Source: Streptomyces neyagawaensis
GTDB lineage: Bacteria; Actinomycetota; Actinomycetes; Streptomycetales; Streptomycetaceae
Direction of reading: 5' to 3'
NCBI RefSeq assembly: GCF_023516595.1
Contig: NZ_JAMGBG010000057.1
Coordinates: forward strand, 28,087 to 92,086
Length of the DNA stretch: 64,000 bases
Of the stretch, positions 1 to 7,848 are shown piece by piece (positions within the stretch are counted from its first letter, which is position 1; each line of letters starts with the position of its first letter). A program made the position numbers and the translations under genes. Under the pieces are notes generated by a model, which saw nothing but the letters and a program-made list of their open reading frames with translations, was not told the origin of the DNA and ran no database searches.

Positions 1-189
1 GCCGGGAAGCCGGGAAGGTAGGCAGCCGGGAGGCCGGGGCCACGCAGCCGGGCGGTCCCGCAGGCGCCCGCACGCCTCCGCGCGCCGCCGTGCGCGGGGG
101 TGCCCTCCGGAGCGACCATCAAGGGTCCGGGCCGCCGTGTTGATGCGGCGTTGATCGAACGTTTTTCGTCGACCGGCACGATCCTCTCC
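1..189. other. Upstream region of the WhiB-like gene, no gene recognised
   Basis: No coding region is recognised here. The first 60 bases are very GC-rich and carry short repeats of the form GCCGGGAAG/GCCGGGAGG. Around 139-156 the heptamer GTTGATG/GTTGATC occurs twice. The region presumably holds the promoter of the WhiB-like gene. I cannot place a -10/-35 pair with confidence. Confidence 0.3.
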
Positions 190-438
190 ATGCACATCGA
201 CACGATCACCCCGGTCGACATCGCCTGGCAGGAGCGGGCGCTGTGCGCGCAGACGGGGGCCGACTTCTTCTTTCCCGACCCCGGCAGCTCGGTGCGGGAA
301 GCCAAGCGCATCTGCGGCATGTGCGAGATGCGCACCGCCTGCCTCGACTACGCCCTGGCCAACGACGAGCGCTTCGGCGTCTGGGGCGGCCTGTCCGAGA
401 AGGAGAGACTGCACCTGCGGCGTGCCGGACGCGGCTGA
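190..438 (+). CDS. WhiB-like (Wbl) iron-sulfur transcription factor
   Basis: A small protein of 82 residues. It has the four Wbl cysteines at C19, C42, C45 and C51 (spacing C-x22-C-x2-C-x5-C), followed by the GVWGG turn at residues 63-67 and a basic C-terminal tail. Wbl proteins bind a 4Fe-4S cluster and act in the cytoplasm, usually through the primary sigma factor, on development or stress genes. The sequence around AWQERALCAQT and YALANDERFG resembles WhiB itself more than WblE or WblC. I chose ATG 190 because homologous Wbl proteins begin close to the first cysteine. An in-frame GTG at 100 would add 30 unconserved residues, and neither start has a strong ribosome binding site. The locus order suggests the paralogue at SCO6715 in S. 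coelicolor, so I give no symbol. Confidence 0.9.
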   Translation: MHIDTITPVDIAWQERALCAQTGADFFFPDPGSSVREAKRICGMCEMRTACLDYALANDERFGVWGGLSEKERLHLRRAGRG

Positions 439-477
439 CGCCGGGTGACGGGTCTCCGTCCACCCGGCGTCAGCCGC
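431..477. terminator. Bidirectional terminator between convergent genes
   Basis: A perfect 17-bp stem pairs GCGGCTGACGCCGGGTG (431-447) with its complement at 461-477. The loop itself can form a small ACGG/CCGT stem. It overlaps the stop codon of the wbl gene and lies 15 bp from the end of the opposing desaturase gene, so it can serve both. Confidence 0.85.
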
Positions 478-491
478 GTCCCGCGCGGGGG

Positions 492-1469
492 TCACGCCTT
501 CCCGCGCGCCACCATCCGGGCCTTGCGGGCCGCGAGCTTCTCGTCGAACTTGCGGGCCTCCGCGTCGAGGCCGCCCAGGTAGAGGCCGAGTTCCTCCTGG
601 GCCTTCATGCCCTCGGGGCCGAGGCCGTCGATCTCCATGATCTTCAGGAAGCGGATGACGGGCGCGAGGACGTCGTCGTGGTGGATGCGCAGGTTGTAGA
701 CCTCGCCGATGGCCATCTGCGCGGCGGCGCGCTCGAAGCCGGGCATGCCGTGGCCGGGCATGCGGAAGTTGACGACGACATCGCGGACGGCCTGCATGGT
801 GAGGTCGGGCGCGAACTCGAACGCGGCCTTCAGCAGGTTCCGGTAGAAGATCATGTGGAGGTTCTCGTCGGTCGCGATGCGAGCCAGCATGCGGTCGCAG
901 ACCGGGTCACCGGAGTGGTGGCCGGTGTTGCGGTGCGAGACGCGGGTGGCCAGCTCCTGGAAGGCGACGTACGCGACCGTGTGGAGCATCGAGTGCCGGT
1001 TGTCCGACTCGAAGCCCTCGCCCATGTGGGACATGCGGAACTCTTCGAGCTTGTCCGGGTCCACCGCGCGTGAGGCGAGCAGGTAGTCGCGCATCACGAT
1101 GCCGTGCCGGCCCTCCTCGGCGGTCCAGCGGTGCACCCAGGTGCCCCAGGCGCCGTCACGGCCGAAGAGCGTGGCGATCTCGTGGTGGTAGCTGGGCAGG
1201 TTGTCCTCGGTCAGCAGGTTCACCACGAGGGCGATCCGGCCGATCTCGCTGACCTTCGACTGCTCCTTCTCCCAAGGCTCGCCGTCCTCGAAGAGGCCGG
1301 GGAAGTTACGGGCGTCGCTCCACGGCACGTACTCGTGCGGCATCCAGTCCTTGGCGACCTTCAGATGCCGGTTGAGCTCCTTCTCGACGACTTCCTCCAG
1401 CGCGTACAGCAGCCGCGCGTCGGTCCAGTCGGAGGACGGGCTGCCGAGAAGAGGGGAAGTGAGCGACAC
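492..1469 (-). CDS. Acyl-ACP desaturase (DesA-type diiron enzyme)
   Basis: Soluble fatty acyl desaturase of about 325 residues. It shows the diiron ligand motifs of the acyl-ACP desaturase family: EDNLPSYH, EEGRHG and DENLH, in the expected order in a helical-bundle protein. It should introduce a cis double bond into ACP-bound fatty acids with O2 and reduced ferredoxin. The preferred start is GTG 1469, which has GGAG five bases upstream; an in-frame ATG at 1505 has no ribosome binding site. Three tandem palindromes lie 62-107 bp upstream of this start and probably set its expression. A terminator downstream of ddaH (1641-1670) separates it from that gene, so it is likely monocistronic. Confidence 0.93.
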   Translation of the reverse strand: MSLTSPLLGSPSSDWTDARLLYALEEVVEKELNRHLKVAKDWMPHEYVPWSDARNFPGLFEDGEPWEKEQSKVSEIGRIALVVNLLTEDNLPSYHHEIATLFGRDGAWGTWVHRWTAEEGRHGIVMRDYLLASRAVDPDKLEEFRMSHMGEGFESDNRHSMLHTVAYVAFQELATRVSHRNTGHHSGDPVCDRMLARIATDENLHMIFYRNLLKAAFEFAPDLTMQAVRDVVVNFRMPGHGMPGFERAAAQMAIGEVYNLRIHHDDVLAPVIRFLKIMEIDGLGPEGMKAQEELGLYLGGLDAEARKFDEKLAARKARMVARGKA

Positions 1470-1530
1470 AGAGGCTCCAGGGGGACGACCGGGGGATGAA
1501 CACATGTGCGGTCACGCGCGCGTGGCCGAA

Positions 1531-1576
1531 CCTACGGCATCGTAGGCTACGAATCCGTAGGTTACGAAGACGTAGG
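1531..1576. promoter_or_regulatory. Three tandem palindromic operators upstream of the desaturase
   Basis: Three 15-bp units lie head to tail at 1532-1546, 1547-1561 and 1562-1576. Each fits YTACG-N4-CGTAGG. The first, extended by one base, is the perfect palindrome CCTACG-GCAT-CGTAGG. A degenerate fourth unit may follow at 1577. The spacing and symmetry suggest cooperative binding of a dimeric repressor, perhaps a TetR-type regulator of lipid unsaturation. The regulator is not identifiable from this window. Confidence 0.7.
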
Positions 1577-1640
1577 TTAAGTACGCGGTAAAGACCCCTG
1601 ATCAGAAACGCCTTGCACCGGGCGGGGCGGGTATGCCGAA

Positions 1641-1670
1641 CGGCCCCTGGACGCGCAGGTCCAGGGGCCG
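1641..1670 (-). terminator. Terminator of ddaH
   Basis: A perfect 12-bp stem, CGGCCCCTGGAC with its complement at 1659-1670, has a six-base loop. It begins 22 bp beyond the ddaH stop codon in the direction of ddaH transcription. Confidence 0.85.
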
Positions 1671-1692
1671 AAACGGTGAGGCGGTCACTCGG

Positions 1693-2469
1693 TCAGACGT
1701 ACAGCTCCCGCAGGCGCACCGAGAGGCATGTCACACAGCCCTCCAGCTTCTCGAACTCGCTGATGTCGACCAGGACGGGCTCGTAGCCGAGGTCGGCGTA
1801 CAGCTCCGCGGTCTTCGGCGCGCTCGCCGCCATCAGCAGCTTGTCGCCGCCGAGCAGCACCACGTGCGCCCCGGCCTCCTCCGGCACCGGCAGGAAGCGC
1901 CCGAACAGCGACGGCGTGTCCATCTTCGGGATGTGCCCGACGACCGTGCCGTCCGGGAGCGCCGTGACCGCCGACTTCAGATGCAGCACCTTGCTCACCG
2001 GCACGGACACGACCCGCGCCCCGAGCGGCTCGAACGCCGCCCGCAGCTGCTGGACCCCGGCCGCGTTGGTACGCCCGCCGCGGCCGACGAAGACGGTGTC
2101 GCCGACCTTGAGGACGTCGCCGCCCTCCAGCGTGCCCGGGTCCCACACCCAGTTCACCGAGCAGCCGAGCGCGGCCACGGCCTCCTCGGTCCCGGCGGTC
2201 TCCTCCCGCCGGGACTCGGCACCGGGGCGCGCGATCAGCGCCACGTTCTTGTACATGACCACCGTGTCCTCGACGAACACCGAGTCCGGGCAGTCGTCGG
2301 CCGGGTCCACCTCGATGGTCTCCCAGCCGTGGGTGCGCAGGGCCTCCCCGTACGCCTCCCACTGCTCGACCGCGAGGTCGACGTCCACCTCCGCGCGTTC
2401 GATGTGCGTGACGAGGCCCTCTGCCAGGCGGGGGCTGGGACGACGGACGAGGGCCTTCTTGCTGGGCAC
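1693..2469 (-). CDS. ddaH: Dimethylargininase (DDAH), guanidino-group hydrolase
   Basis: A 258-residue pentein-fold hydrolase that should convert N-omega-methylarginines to citrulline and methylamines. Visible family motifs are EDTVV and LEGGDVL in the N-terminal half, a catalytic histidine in HLKSAVT, and the nucleophilic cysteine in the C-terminal GCVTCLSVRL block (C248). Length and C-terminal position of the cysteine match bacterial DDAH rather than arginine deiminase, which is longer. Related pentein hydrolases with other guanidine substrates cannot be excluded. The gene lies downstream of the ABC-F gene on the same strand after a 174-bp gap, so it probably has its own promoter. Confidence 0.92.
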   Translation of the reverse strand: MPSKKALVRRPSPRLAEGLVTHIERAEVDVDLAVEQWEAYGEALRTHGWETIEVDPADDCPDSVFVEDTVVMYKNVALIARPGAESRREETAGTEEAVAALGCSVNWVWDPGTLEGGDVLKVGDTVFVGRGGRTNAAGVQQLRAAFEPLGARVVSVPVSKVLHLKSAVTALPDGTVVGHIPKMDTPSLFGRFLPVPEEAGAHVVLLGGDKLLMAASAPKTAELYADLGYEPVLVDISEFEKLEGCVTCLSVRLRELYV

Positions 2470-2643
2470 GTGTGGGACTCCGAATCGAACGAGGGTTTTC
2501 CGGCGCCCGTGAAGCGACGCCGGTCCGCCATCATGCAGCTCCGCCCCACCAGGACAAAACCCCCGGACGCAGGCTGTGCCCCTCCTGAGATACTCGGTGG
2601 TAGCCGGGGCCGGGCGTCCGGTGGCAGGGATCGTCCGCCGGGA

Positions 2644-4275
2644 TCAGCCGGTCGTCGCCAGCTCCTCCGGGGTCGTGGTGCGCAGGCCTCCCTCCTCCAG
2701 CAGCAGCCACCGGGTGATGCCCAGGGACTCCAGGAACGGCAGGTCGTGGCTGGCCACGATCAGCGCTCCCTCGTACGACTCCAGTGCCGTCGTCAGCTGG
2801 CGCACGCTCGCCATGTCCAGGTTGTTCGTCGGCTCGTCCAGCATCAGCAGCTGCGGGGCGGGCTCGGCGAGCATCAGCGCGGCGAGGGCCGCGCGGAAGC
2901 GTTCCCCGCCGGACAGCGTCGCCGCCGGCTGGTCGGCGCGGGCACCCCGGAACAGGAAGCGGGCCAGTCGGGCCCGCACCCGGTTGTTGGTGGCGCCCGG
3001 CGCGTACCGGGCCACGTTCTCGGCGACGGTCAGGTCGTCGTCGAGAACGTCGAGCCGCTGCGGCAGGAACCGCAGCGGAACGTGTGCCCGCACCTCGCCG
3101 CCCACCGGCTGCAGCTCGCCCGCGATGGTGCGCAGCAGCGTGGTCTTGCCCGCGCCGTTGCGCCCGACGAGCGCGATCCGCTCGGGGCCCCGCAGATCGA
3201 GGCCGCCGTCCACCCTGGCCCCGTACCGCAGCCGCAGGTCCAGGGCGGTGAGCACGGTGCGGCCGGGCGGTACGGCCGTGTACGGCAGGTCGACGCGGAT
3301 CTCGTCGTCGTCCCTTACGGCCTCCACCGCCTCGTCGAGCCGCTCCTTGGCCTCGGCGAGCTTCTCCTCGTGCATGATGCGGTGCTTGCCGGCGGACTCC
3401 TGGGCTGCCCGTTTCCGGGCCCCCATGACGATCTTCGGCTCGCGTTTCTGCTCGAACATCTTCTGGCCGTACCGCTTGCGCCGGGCCAGCTTCACCTGGG
3501 CGTCGACCAGTTCGCGCTTCTGCTTCTTCAGATCGGCCTCGGCGACCCGCACCATCCGTTCGGCCGCCTCCTGCTCGGTGTTCAGCGCCTCCTCGTAGAC
3601 GGAGTAGTTGCCGCCGTACCAGGTGACCTCCCCGGAGCGCAGATCGGCGATCTGGTCGACCAGGTCGAGGAGTTCCCGGTCGTGGCTGACCACGATCATC
3701 ACCCCGGACCACGCCGAGACGGCGTCGTACAGCCTGCGGCGGGCGTACAGGTCGAGGTTGTTGGTGGGTTCGTCGAGGAGCAGGACGTCCGGGCGGCGCA
3801 GCAGCAGCGCGGCCAGGCGCAGCAGCACGGACTCGCCGCCCGAGATCTCGCCGATCGTGCGGTCCAGGTCGATGTGACCGAGCCCGAGTTGACCGAGGGT
3901 CGCCAGGGCGCGTTCCTCCACGTCCCAGTCGTCGCCGACCGCCGCGAAGTGCTCCTCGGCCACGTCGCCCGCCTCGATGGCGTGCAGCGCGGCGCGGGTC
4001 GCGGCGATGCCGAGCGCCTCGTCGACGCGCAGCGCGGTGTCGAGCGTGACGTTCTGCGGGAGGTAGCCGATCTCGCCGGCCGCCCGGACCGTGCCGTCGG
4101 TGGGGGTCAGTTCCCCGGCGATCAGCTTCAACAGGGTGGACTTGCCGGACCCGTTGACCCCGACGAGCCCGGTCCGGCCGGGGCCGAACGCGATCTGGAG
4201 GTCCTCGAAGACGGGCGTGCCGTCGGGCCAGGCGAAGGACAGGGAGGTGCAGGTGAGGGAAAGGGGAGTAGACAT
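2644..4275 (-). CDS. ABC-F family ATPase, probable ribosome-associated antibiotic resistance factor
   Basis: A 543-residue protein with two ABC ATPase domains and no membrane segments. Domain 1 has Walker A GVNGSGKST, signature ISGGE and Walker B LLLLDEPTNNLD. Domain 2 has Walker A GRNGAGKTT, signature LSGGE and Walker B LLMLDEPTNNLD. A charged linker rich in Lys/Arg/Glu joins them, as in ABC-F translation factors that bind the ribosomal E site. The start is ATG 4275 (MSTPLSLT). A TTG at 4422 in the same frame would add 49 low-complexity residues. A long structured leader precedes the gene, a feature shared with antibiotic-inducible ABC-F genes. The S. coelicolor counterpart would be near SCO6720. 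The antibiotic class cannot be read from sequence. Confidence 0.92.
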   Translation of the reverse strand: MSTPLSLTCTSLSFAWPDGTPVFEDLQIAFGPGRTGLVGVNGSGKSTLLKLIAGELTPTDGTVRAAGEIGYLPQNVTLDTALRVDEALGIAATRAALHAIEAGDVAEEHFAAVGDDWDVEERALATLGQLGLGHIDLDRTIGEISGGESVLLRLAALLLRRPDVLLLDEPTNNLDLYARRRLYDAVSAWSGVMIVVSHDRELLDLVDQIADLRSGEVTWYGGNYSVYEEALNTEQEAAERMVRVAEADLKKQKRELVDAQVKLARRKRYGQKMFEQKREPKIVMGARKRAAQESAGKHRIMHEEKLAEAKERLDEAVEAVRDDDEIRVDLPYTAVPPGRTVLTALDLRLRYGARVDGGLDLRGPERIALVGRNGAGKTTLLRTIAGELQPVGGEVRAHVPLRFLPQRLDVLDDDLTVAENVARYAPGATNNRVRARLARFLFRGARADQPAATLSGGERFRAALAALMLAEPAPQLLMLDEPTNNLDMASVRQLTTALESYEGALIVASHDLPFLESLGITRWLLLEEGGLRTTTPEELATTG

Positions 4276-4554
4276 AAGGGCCTCGCGGTTGCTTGCGGTG
4301 GTCGGGGCAACGCGTGCGGACACCGCGGGGCGACACAGTCGAGGCGAGGGCGAACCCGCTGGGGCGGGGCCGGAAGAAGGCCCGCTGCCGGGGGACGGCT
4401 CGTACGCCGAGGTCGCACGCAACGCACACAGGAAGCCGGGATACGGCGATGATGTGTGGCGCGGTGTCTCAGGACCTCAGACGAGCAACGTCCTTCTCCA
4501 ATCGACGGCAACAGGACCGCTGTACAAGGTAGGAGGGCGTTATGGGGGTGTCAA
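4276..4554 (-). promoter_or_regulatory. Promoter and about 245-nt leader of the ABC-F gene
   Basis: On the minus strand a perfect -35 TTGACA (4554-4549) and a -10 TACCTT (4531-4526) are separated by 17 bp. This predicts a transcript start near 4519 and a leader of about 245 nt. Near its 5' end GGAGAAGG (4499-4492) precedes TTG-CTC-GTC-TGA, a possible three-codon leader ORF. Further down, GGGCC-TTCTTCC-GGCCC can fold into a hairpin. The arrangement would suit ribosome-mediated attenuation. The promoter is directly visible; the attenuation is inference. Confidence 0.6.
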
Positions 4555-4621
4555 CGGATTAAATCGGCACCCGGAACCGGCCGCCCCCGGCATGGGCGGG
4601 GCGGCGTCGGGAGGCGTGGTC

Positions 4622-5038
4622 TCAGCAGGCGTCCCGCATCAGCTCGGCCAGGTCGCGGTCCAGGTCGACCTGGTGGTGTTCCAGGCCGAGGGGCACCAGC
4701 TCGGTCGTCCGGTCCAGGAAGCGGCGCACCTCACCGGCGAGGACGTGCACCACGGCGGTGCCCTCCGGGGCGTGGAACTCCATGACCAGCCGCTCGTAGC
4801 CGTAGGGGCGGACGCGGACGTCCCCGTGGCCGACGGCCTCGTCCATGCCGGTCACCAGGAGTTCGCGGGCGAAGGTCCAGCAGACCTCGACACCCTCCAG
4901 CGTCGCCGGGGCGGGGAACGTCATACGGACGGCGAACGGGTCGCTCCGGTCGTAGTGGAGCGTGGCGGGAATGCTCGGCATCCGCGGCGCGGCGGCGACG
5001 AGACGGGCCTCGACGGGCTGCTCGATGACGGTGGACAA
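4622..5038 (-). CDS. ssgD: SsgA-like sporulation and cell-wall regulator SsgD
   Basis: A 138-residue SALP-family protein, a family known only from sporulating actinomycetes that steers septum and peptidoglycan assembly. The body fits the family: FARELLVTGM, YGYERLVMEF and the C-terminal acidic Asp/Glu-rich helix. TTG 5038 (LSTVIEQ) is chosen as start because GGGAG lies seven bases upstream and it gives the usual family length; a longer reading to 5125 adds unconserved sequence. The symbol rests on position: in S. coelicolor the SALP next to the ABC-F and WhiB-like genes is ssgD, which is linked to lateral wall integrity. Confidence 0.85.
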   Translation of the reverse strand: MSTVIEQPVEARLVAAAPRMPSIPATLHYDRSDPFAVRMTFPAPATLEGVEVCWTFARELLVTGMDEAVGHGDVRVRPYGYERLVMEFHAPEGTAVVHVLAGEVRRFLDRTTELVPLGLEHHQVDLDRDLAELMRDAC

Positions 5039-5285
5039 CGCCTTGCTCCCTTGTGACGGATGGACGGACTCCGGACGACATGGCCGGTCATGTGAAGAGA
5101 CGCTGGATCGGACCGATGCGTGCACGCGGGCTTCGAGTGACCTCTGTCACCGAGTCCAATCACCGAGGTGATCCATTTCTCGTCCCGGCGTCCCGGGATA
5201 CCCGTGAGGACACCGGACACGGCCCCGCGGTTCCCGTCCGAGGCCATCTGGACGGCGCCCGGGGGGTCGGCTAGCTTCGCCCGCC

Positions 5286-6380
5286 ATGAGGGCCATGGGG
5301 CAGTCGAGAAGCAGGATCCGGACGAGTCGGACGATGACGATGGGACTGGCCGCGACGGCGCTCGCCGCCGCCCTGGCCGTGCCCGCGCAGGCACACGGGG
5401 ACGGCCGGCCACCGCACTGGGAACTGAAGCAGACCGGCACTGACGTGCGCTTTCGCGGGCTGGCCGCGGTCAGCCGGAACACGGCCTGGCTGGCCGGCAC
5501 CGGCGGCACCGTGCTGCGGACGAGGGACGGGGGCGAGCACTGGCGCACGGTGTCACCGCCCGGCGCACAGGATCTGCAGTTCCGGGACATCGAAGCGTTC
5601 GACGCACGCCGGGCGGTCGTTCTGGCCATCGGTGAGGGCGAGTCCTCCCGCGTGTACCGCACGGACGACGGCGGCGCCACCTGGACAGAGACCTTCCGCA
5701 ACACCGACTCGCGCGCCTTCTACGACTGCCTGACCTTCTTCGACCCGCGCCACGGGCTCGCCATGAGCGACCCGGTGGACGGGAAGTTCCGCATCCTGTC
5801 CACCGAGGACGGCGGCCGCTCCTGGGACGTCCTGCCGAACGACGGCATGCCCCCGGCCCTGGAGGGCGAGGCGGGCTTCGCGGCGAGCGGGCAGTGCCTG
5901 GTCAGCTCGGGCCGGCGCGATGTCTGGCTGGCGACCGGCGGAGCGGCACGCGCGCGTGTGCTGCACTCCGCCGACCGCGGCCTGACCTGGACGGCCACCG
6001 ACACCCCCGTCCCGGCGGGCGACCCGGCCCGCGGAGTCTTCGCCCTCGCCTTCCGCGACCGGGCCCACGGCATCGCCGTCGGCGGTGATTACCGCGCCGA
6101 CCAGCCGTCCCCGAGGGCGGCGGCCACCACCGGTGACGCCGGGCGCCACTGGACGTCCGCCGCGCAACCACCGCCCGCCTACCGCTCCGGCGTCGCCTGG
6201 CTCCCGTACAGCCGTACGACCGCCCTCGCCGTCGGCCCCACCGGCACCGATCTCACCACCGACGGCGGCCGGACCTGGCGCACGGTCGACACCGGCTCGT
6301 ACGACACGGTCGACTGCACCCCCGACCGGGGCTGCTGGGCCGCCGGGGAGAAGGGGCGCGTGGCCCGGCTGGAGAACTGA
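5286..6380 (+). CDS. Secreted beta-propeller protein (YCF48/Hcf136-like or sialidase-like repeats)
   Basis: About 364 residues. The N-terminus is basic (RSRIRTSR) and followed by a hydrophobic alanine/leucine stretch ending in VPAQA, a Sec signal peptide with cleavage expected after AQA-H. The mature part repeats units of the type DGG-x-W-x(3)-P, such as RDGGEHWRTV, DDGGATWTET, EDGGRSWDVL and DGGRTWRTV. These are BNR/Asp-box motifs of propellers related to photosystem II assembly factors and sialidases. Catalytic sialidase arginines are not evident, so this is probably a binding or structural protein. Two cysteines near the C-terminus (DCTPDRGC) could form a disulfide. ATG 5286 has no clear ribosome binding site. 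Confidence 0.8.
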   Translation: MRAMGQSRSRIRTSRTMTMGLAATALAAALAVPAQAHGDGRPPHWELKQTGTDVRFRGLAAVSRNTAWLAGTGGTVLRTRDGGEHWRTVSPPGAQDLQFRDIEAFDARRAVVLAIGEGESSRVYRTDDGGATWTETFRNTDSRAFYDCLTFFDPRHGLAMSDPVDGKFRILSTEDGGRSWDVLPNDGMPPALEGEAGFAASGQCLVSSGRRDVWLATGGAARARVLHSADRGLTWTATDTPVPAGDPARGVFALAFRDRAHGIAVGGDYRADQPSPRAAATTGDAGRHWTSAAQPPPAYRSGVAWLPYSRTTALAVGPTGTDLTTDGGRTWRTVDTGSYDTVDCTPDRGCWAAGEKGRVARLEN

Positions 6381-6401
6381 CGGGACGGCCGGTGAACGGG
6401 C

Positions 6402-6428
6402 GGCGGGCGGGAGTGGATCCCGCCCGCC
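6402..6428 (+). terminator. Hairpin after the propeller gene
   Basis: A perfect 11-bp stem (GGCGGGCGGGA and its complement) encloses the loop GTGGA. It begins 21 bp after the stop codon, as expected for a terminator in this GC range without a T-tract. Confidence 0.75.
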
Positions 6429-6471
6429 GGGATACCCGTGCGGTGTTCGCGTCATGAAGGGAGTGATCGGC

Positions 6472-6795
6472 ATGCCACGCGGTTCGAGCCCCAAGCGGGA
6501 ACGCCAGTACGAGCACATCAAGGAGAGTGCCGAGGACCGCGGTGAGAGCGAGTCGCGCGCCAAGGAGATCGCCGCCCGCACGGTCAACAAGGAACGCGCC
6601 CGGTCCGGCGAGTCCAGGACCGCGAGCCGTACGTCCACGCAGGACATGTCGTCCAGCAAGCGCGGCGGGCAGCGCTCCCACAGTGGGTCCGAGGGACCCA
6701 CGTACGACCAGCTGTACGAGGAGGCCAAGCGGCGCAATATCCGCGGCCGTTCCGACATGAACAAGAGCCAGCTCAAGCGCGCCCTCGACAAGTAG
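6472..6795 (+). CDS. Small basic protein with Rho_N/SAP-like C-terminal helix pair
   Basis: A 107-residue, highly charged protein. It opens with MPRGSSPKRERQYEHIKES, the start of a family often labelled plasmid stabilisation protein in Streptomyces, although nothing here is plasmid-derived. The middle is low-complexity (Ser/Arg/Gly). The C-terminus (YDQLYEEAKRRNIRGR then KSQLKRALDK) looks like the Rho N-terminal/SAP-type nucleic-acid-binding helix-extended-loop-helix. GGGAG lies nine bases before ATG 6472. The function is unknown; DNA or RNA binding is the reasonable guess. Confidence 0.8.
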   Translation: MPRGSSPKRERQYEHIKESAEDRGESESRAKEIAARTVNKERARSGESRTASRTSTQDMSSSKRGGQRSHSGSEGPTYDQLYEEAKRRNIRGRSDMNKSQLKRALDK

Positions 6796-6850
6796 CCGAA
6801 CAGCCCCTGGGAGGCGTGCTCACGGCGGGGATGCGTACGCTCGTCGGACC

Positions 6851-7552
6851 ATGACGACCGTACGCATCCCCGCGGGCTGGCCCGCCACCGACGATCAAGC
6901 CCGAGCCGTGCAGGACGAGTTGCGCGGCAAGGTGGTCCTCGACGAGACCGGGCCGCCGCCCGGCACCGGACATGTCACCGGCGTCGACGTCGCGTACGAC
7001 GACGAGCGGGACGTGGTCGCGGCGGCGGCCGTCGTCCTGGACGCGGCCACGCTCGACGTGGTCGCCGAGGCCACGGCGATCGGCCAGGTCTCCTTCCCGT
7101 ACGTCCCCGGGCTGCTGGCCTTCCGCGAGATCCCGACCGTCCTCGCCGCCCTCGACGCGCTGCCGTGCGACCCCGGTCTCGTCGTCTGCGACGGCTACGG
7201 CCTCGCCCACCCCCGCCGCTTCGGCCTCGCCAGCCACCTAGGCGTCCTCACCGGACTTCCCACGATCGGCGTCGCCAAGAACCCGTTCACCTTCACCTAC
7301 GACGACCCGGAGACCCCCCGCGGCAGCGCCTCGCCCCTCCTCGCCGCCACCGGATCGGGCACCGAGGAAGTGGGCCGCGCGCTGCGCACCCGCACCGGGG
7401 TCAAACCGGTCTTCGTGTCGGTCGGCCACCGCGTGACCCTCGACAACGCCTGCGCCCACACCCTCGCCCTGACCCCGGCCTACCGCATCCCGGAGACGAC
7501 CCGGCACGCCGACGCACTCTGCCGCCGGGCCCTGCGGGAGGCGGCGGGCTGA
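6851..7552 (+). CDS. nfi: Endonuclease V
   Basis: A 233-residue cytoplasmic nuclease that nicks DNA at deaminated bases, notably hypoxanthine, one nucleotide 3' of the lesion. Family blocks are clear: VTGVDVAYDD (first catalytic Asp), the FPYVPGLLAFRE wedge region, VCDGYGLAHPRRFGLASHLG (second Asp and RNase-H-like core) and GHRVTLDNA. The usual KSxL region reads KNPF here, a mild departure. A following small membrane gene is separated by 92 bp, so co-transcription is possible. Confidence 0.95.
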   Translation: MTTVRIPAGWPATDDQARAVQDELRGKVVLDETGPPPGTGHVTGVDVAYDDERDVVAAAAVVLDAATLDVVAEATAIGQVSFPYVPGLLAFREIPTVLAALDALPCDPGLVVCDGYGLAHPRRFGLASHLGVLTGLPTIGVAKNPFTFTYDDPETPRGSASPLLAATGSGTEEVGRALRTRTGVKPVFVSVGHRVTLDNACAHTLALTPAYRIPETTRHADALCRRALREAAG

Positions 7553-7644
7553 GCCCTCGGGGCGCGCACGTGAGTACGTCCGGGGCTCGCATCTGAGTAC
7601 GAGTACGGATACCGACGCGTCGTCATGATCGGCAGGCTGTCGGT

Positions 7645-7791
7645 ATGACGACGCACCGCGCCCCGAAGCCCGCCGCCAGCCCCAGCCAGCCCGTCGAGCG
7701 TGCCGTCACCGCCGGGCTGCTGCTCGCCCTGATCGCCGGGCTCGCGTGGATCGGCGGGATGGTCTACACGCTGACGGGATGGGCCCAGTAG
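7645..7791 (+). CDS. Small single-pass membrane protein
   Basis: A 48-residue reading frame starting MTTHRAPKPAAS with one hydrophobic segment (GLLLALIAGLAWIGGMVYTLTGW) of about 23 residues at the C-terminus. Codon third positions are strongly GC, as in neighbouring genes. Similar 45-60 residue membrane peptides are common in Streptomyces. The proposed start ATG 7645 has only a weak GG-rich region upstream. A strong hairpin follows the stop within 10 bp, which supports it as the end of a transcription unit. No function is known to me. Confidence 0.6.
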   Translation: MTTHRAPKPAASPSQPVERAVTAGLLLALIAGLAWIGGMVYTLTGWAQ

Positions 7792-7797
7792 GGCGAG

Positions 7798-7827
7798 GGC
7801 GGCGGGGGCGGTGGGCCCCCGGCCGCC
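7798..7827. terminator. Terminator between convergent genes
   Basis: GGCGGCGGGGG (7798-7808) pairs with CCCCCGGCCGCC (7816-7827) with one bulged base and a seven-base loop. It lies between two convergent stop codons (7791 and 7849). Confidence 0.7.
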
Positions 7828-7848
7828 TCACGACGTCGGGAGCCCGCG

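Noticed and set aside
1633..4452. Very long open frame on the plus strand across the ddaH and ABC-F genes
   Set aside because: It is antisense to two clear minus-strand genes and has a low-complexity Arg/Gly/Val-rich translation typical of GC-rich shadow frames.
6472..6795. Plasmid stabilisation function for the small basic protein
   Set aside because: The label is an inherited annotation; there is no partner antitoxin, plasmid gene or integration site nearby.
7553..7644. Possible operator made of repeated TGAGTACG before the small membrane ORF
   Set aside because: Only short imperfect repeats; not enough symmetry or spacing regularity to call a site.
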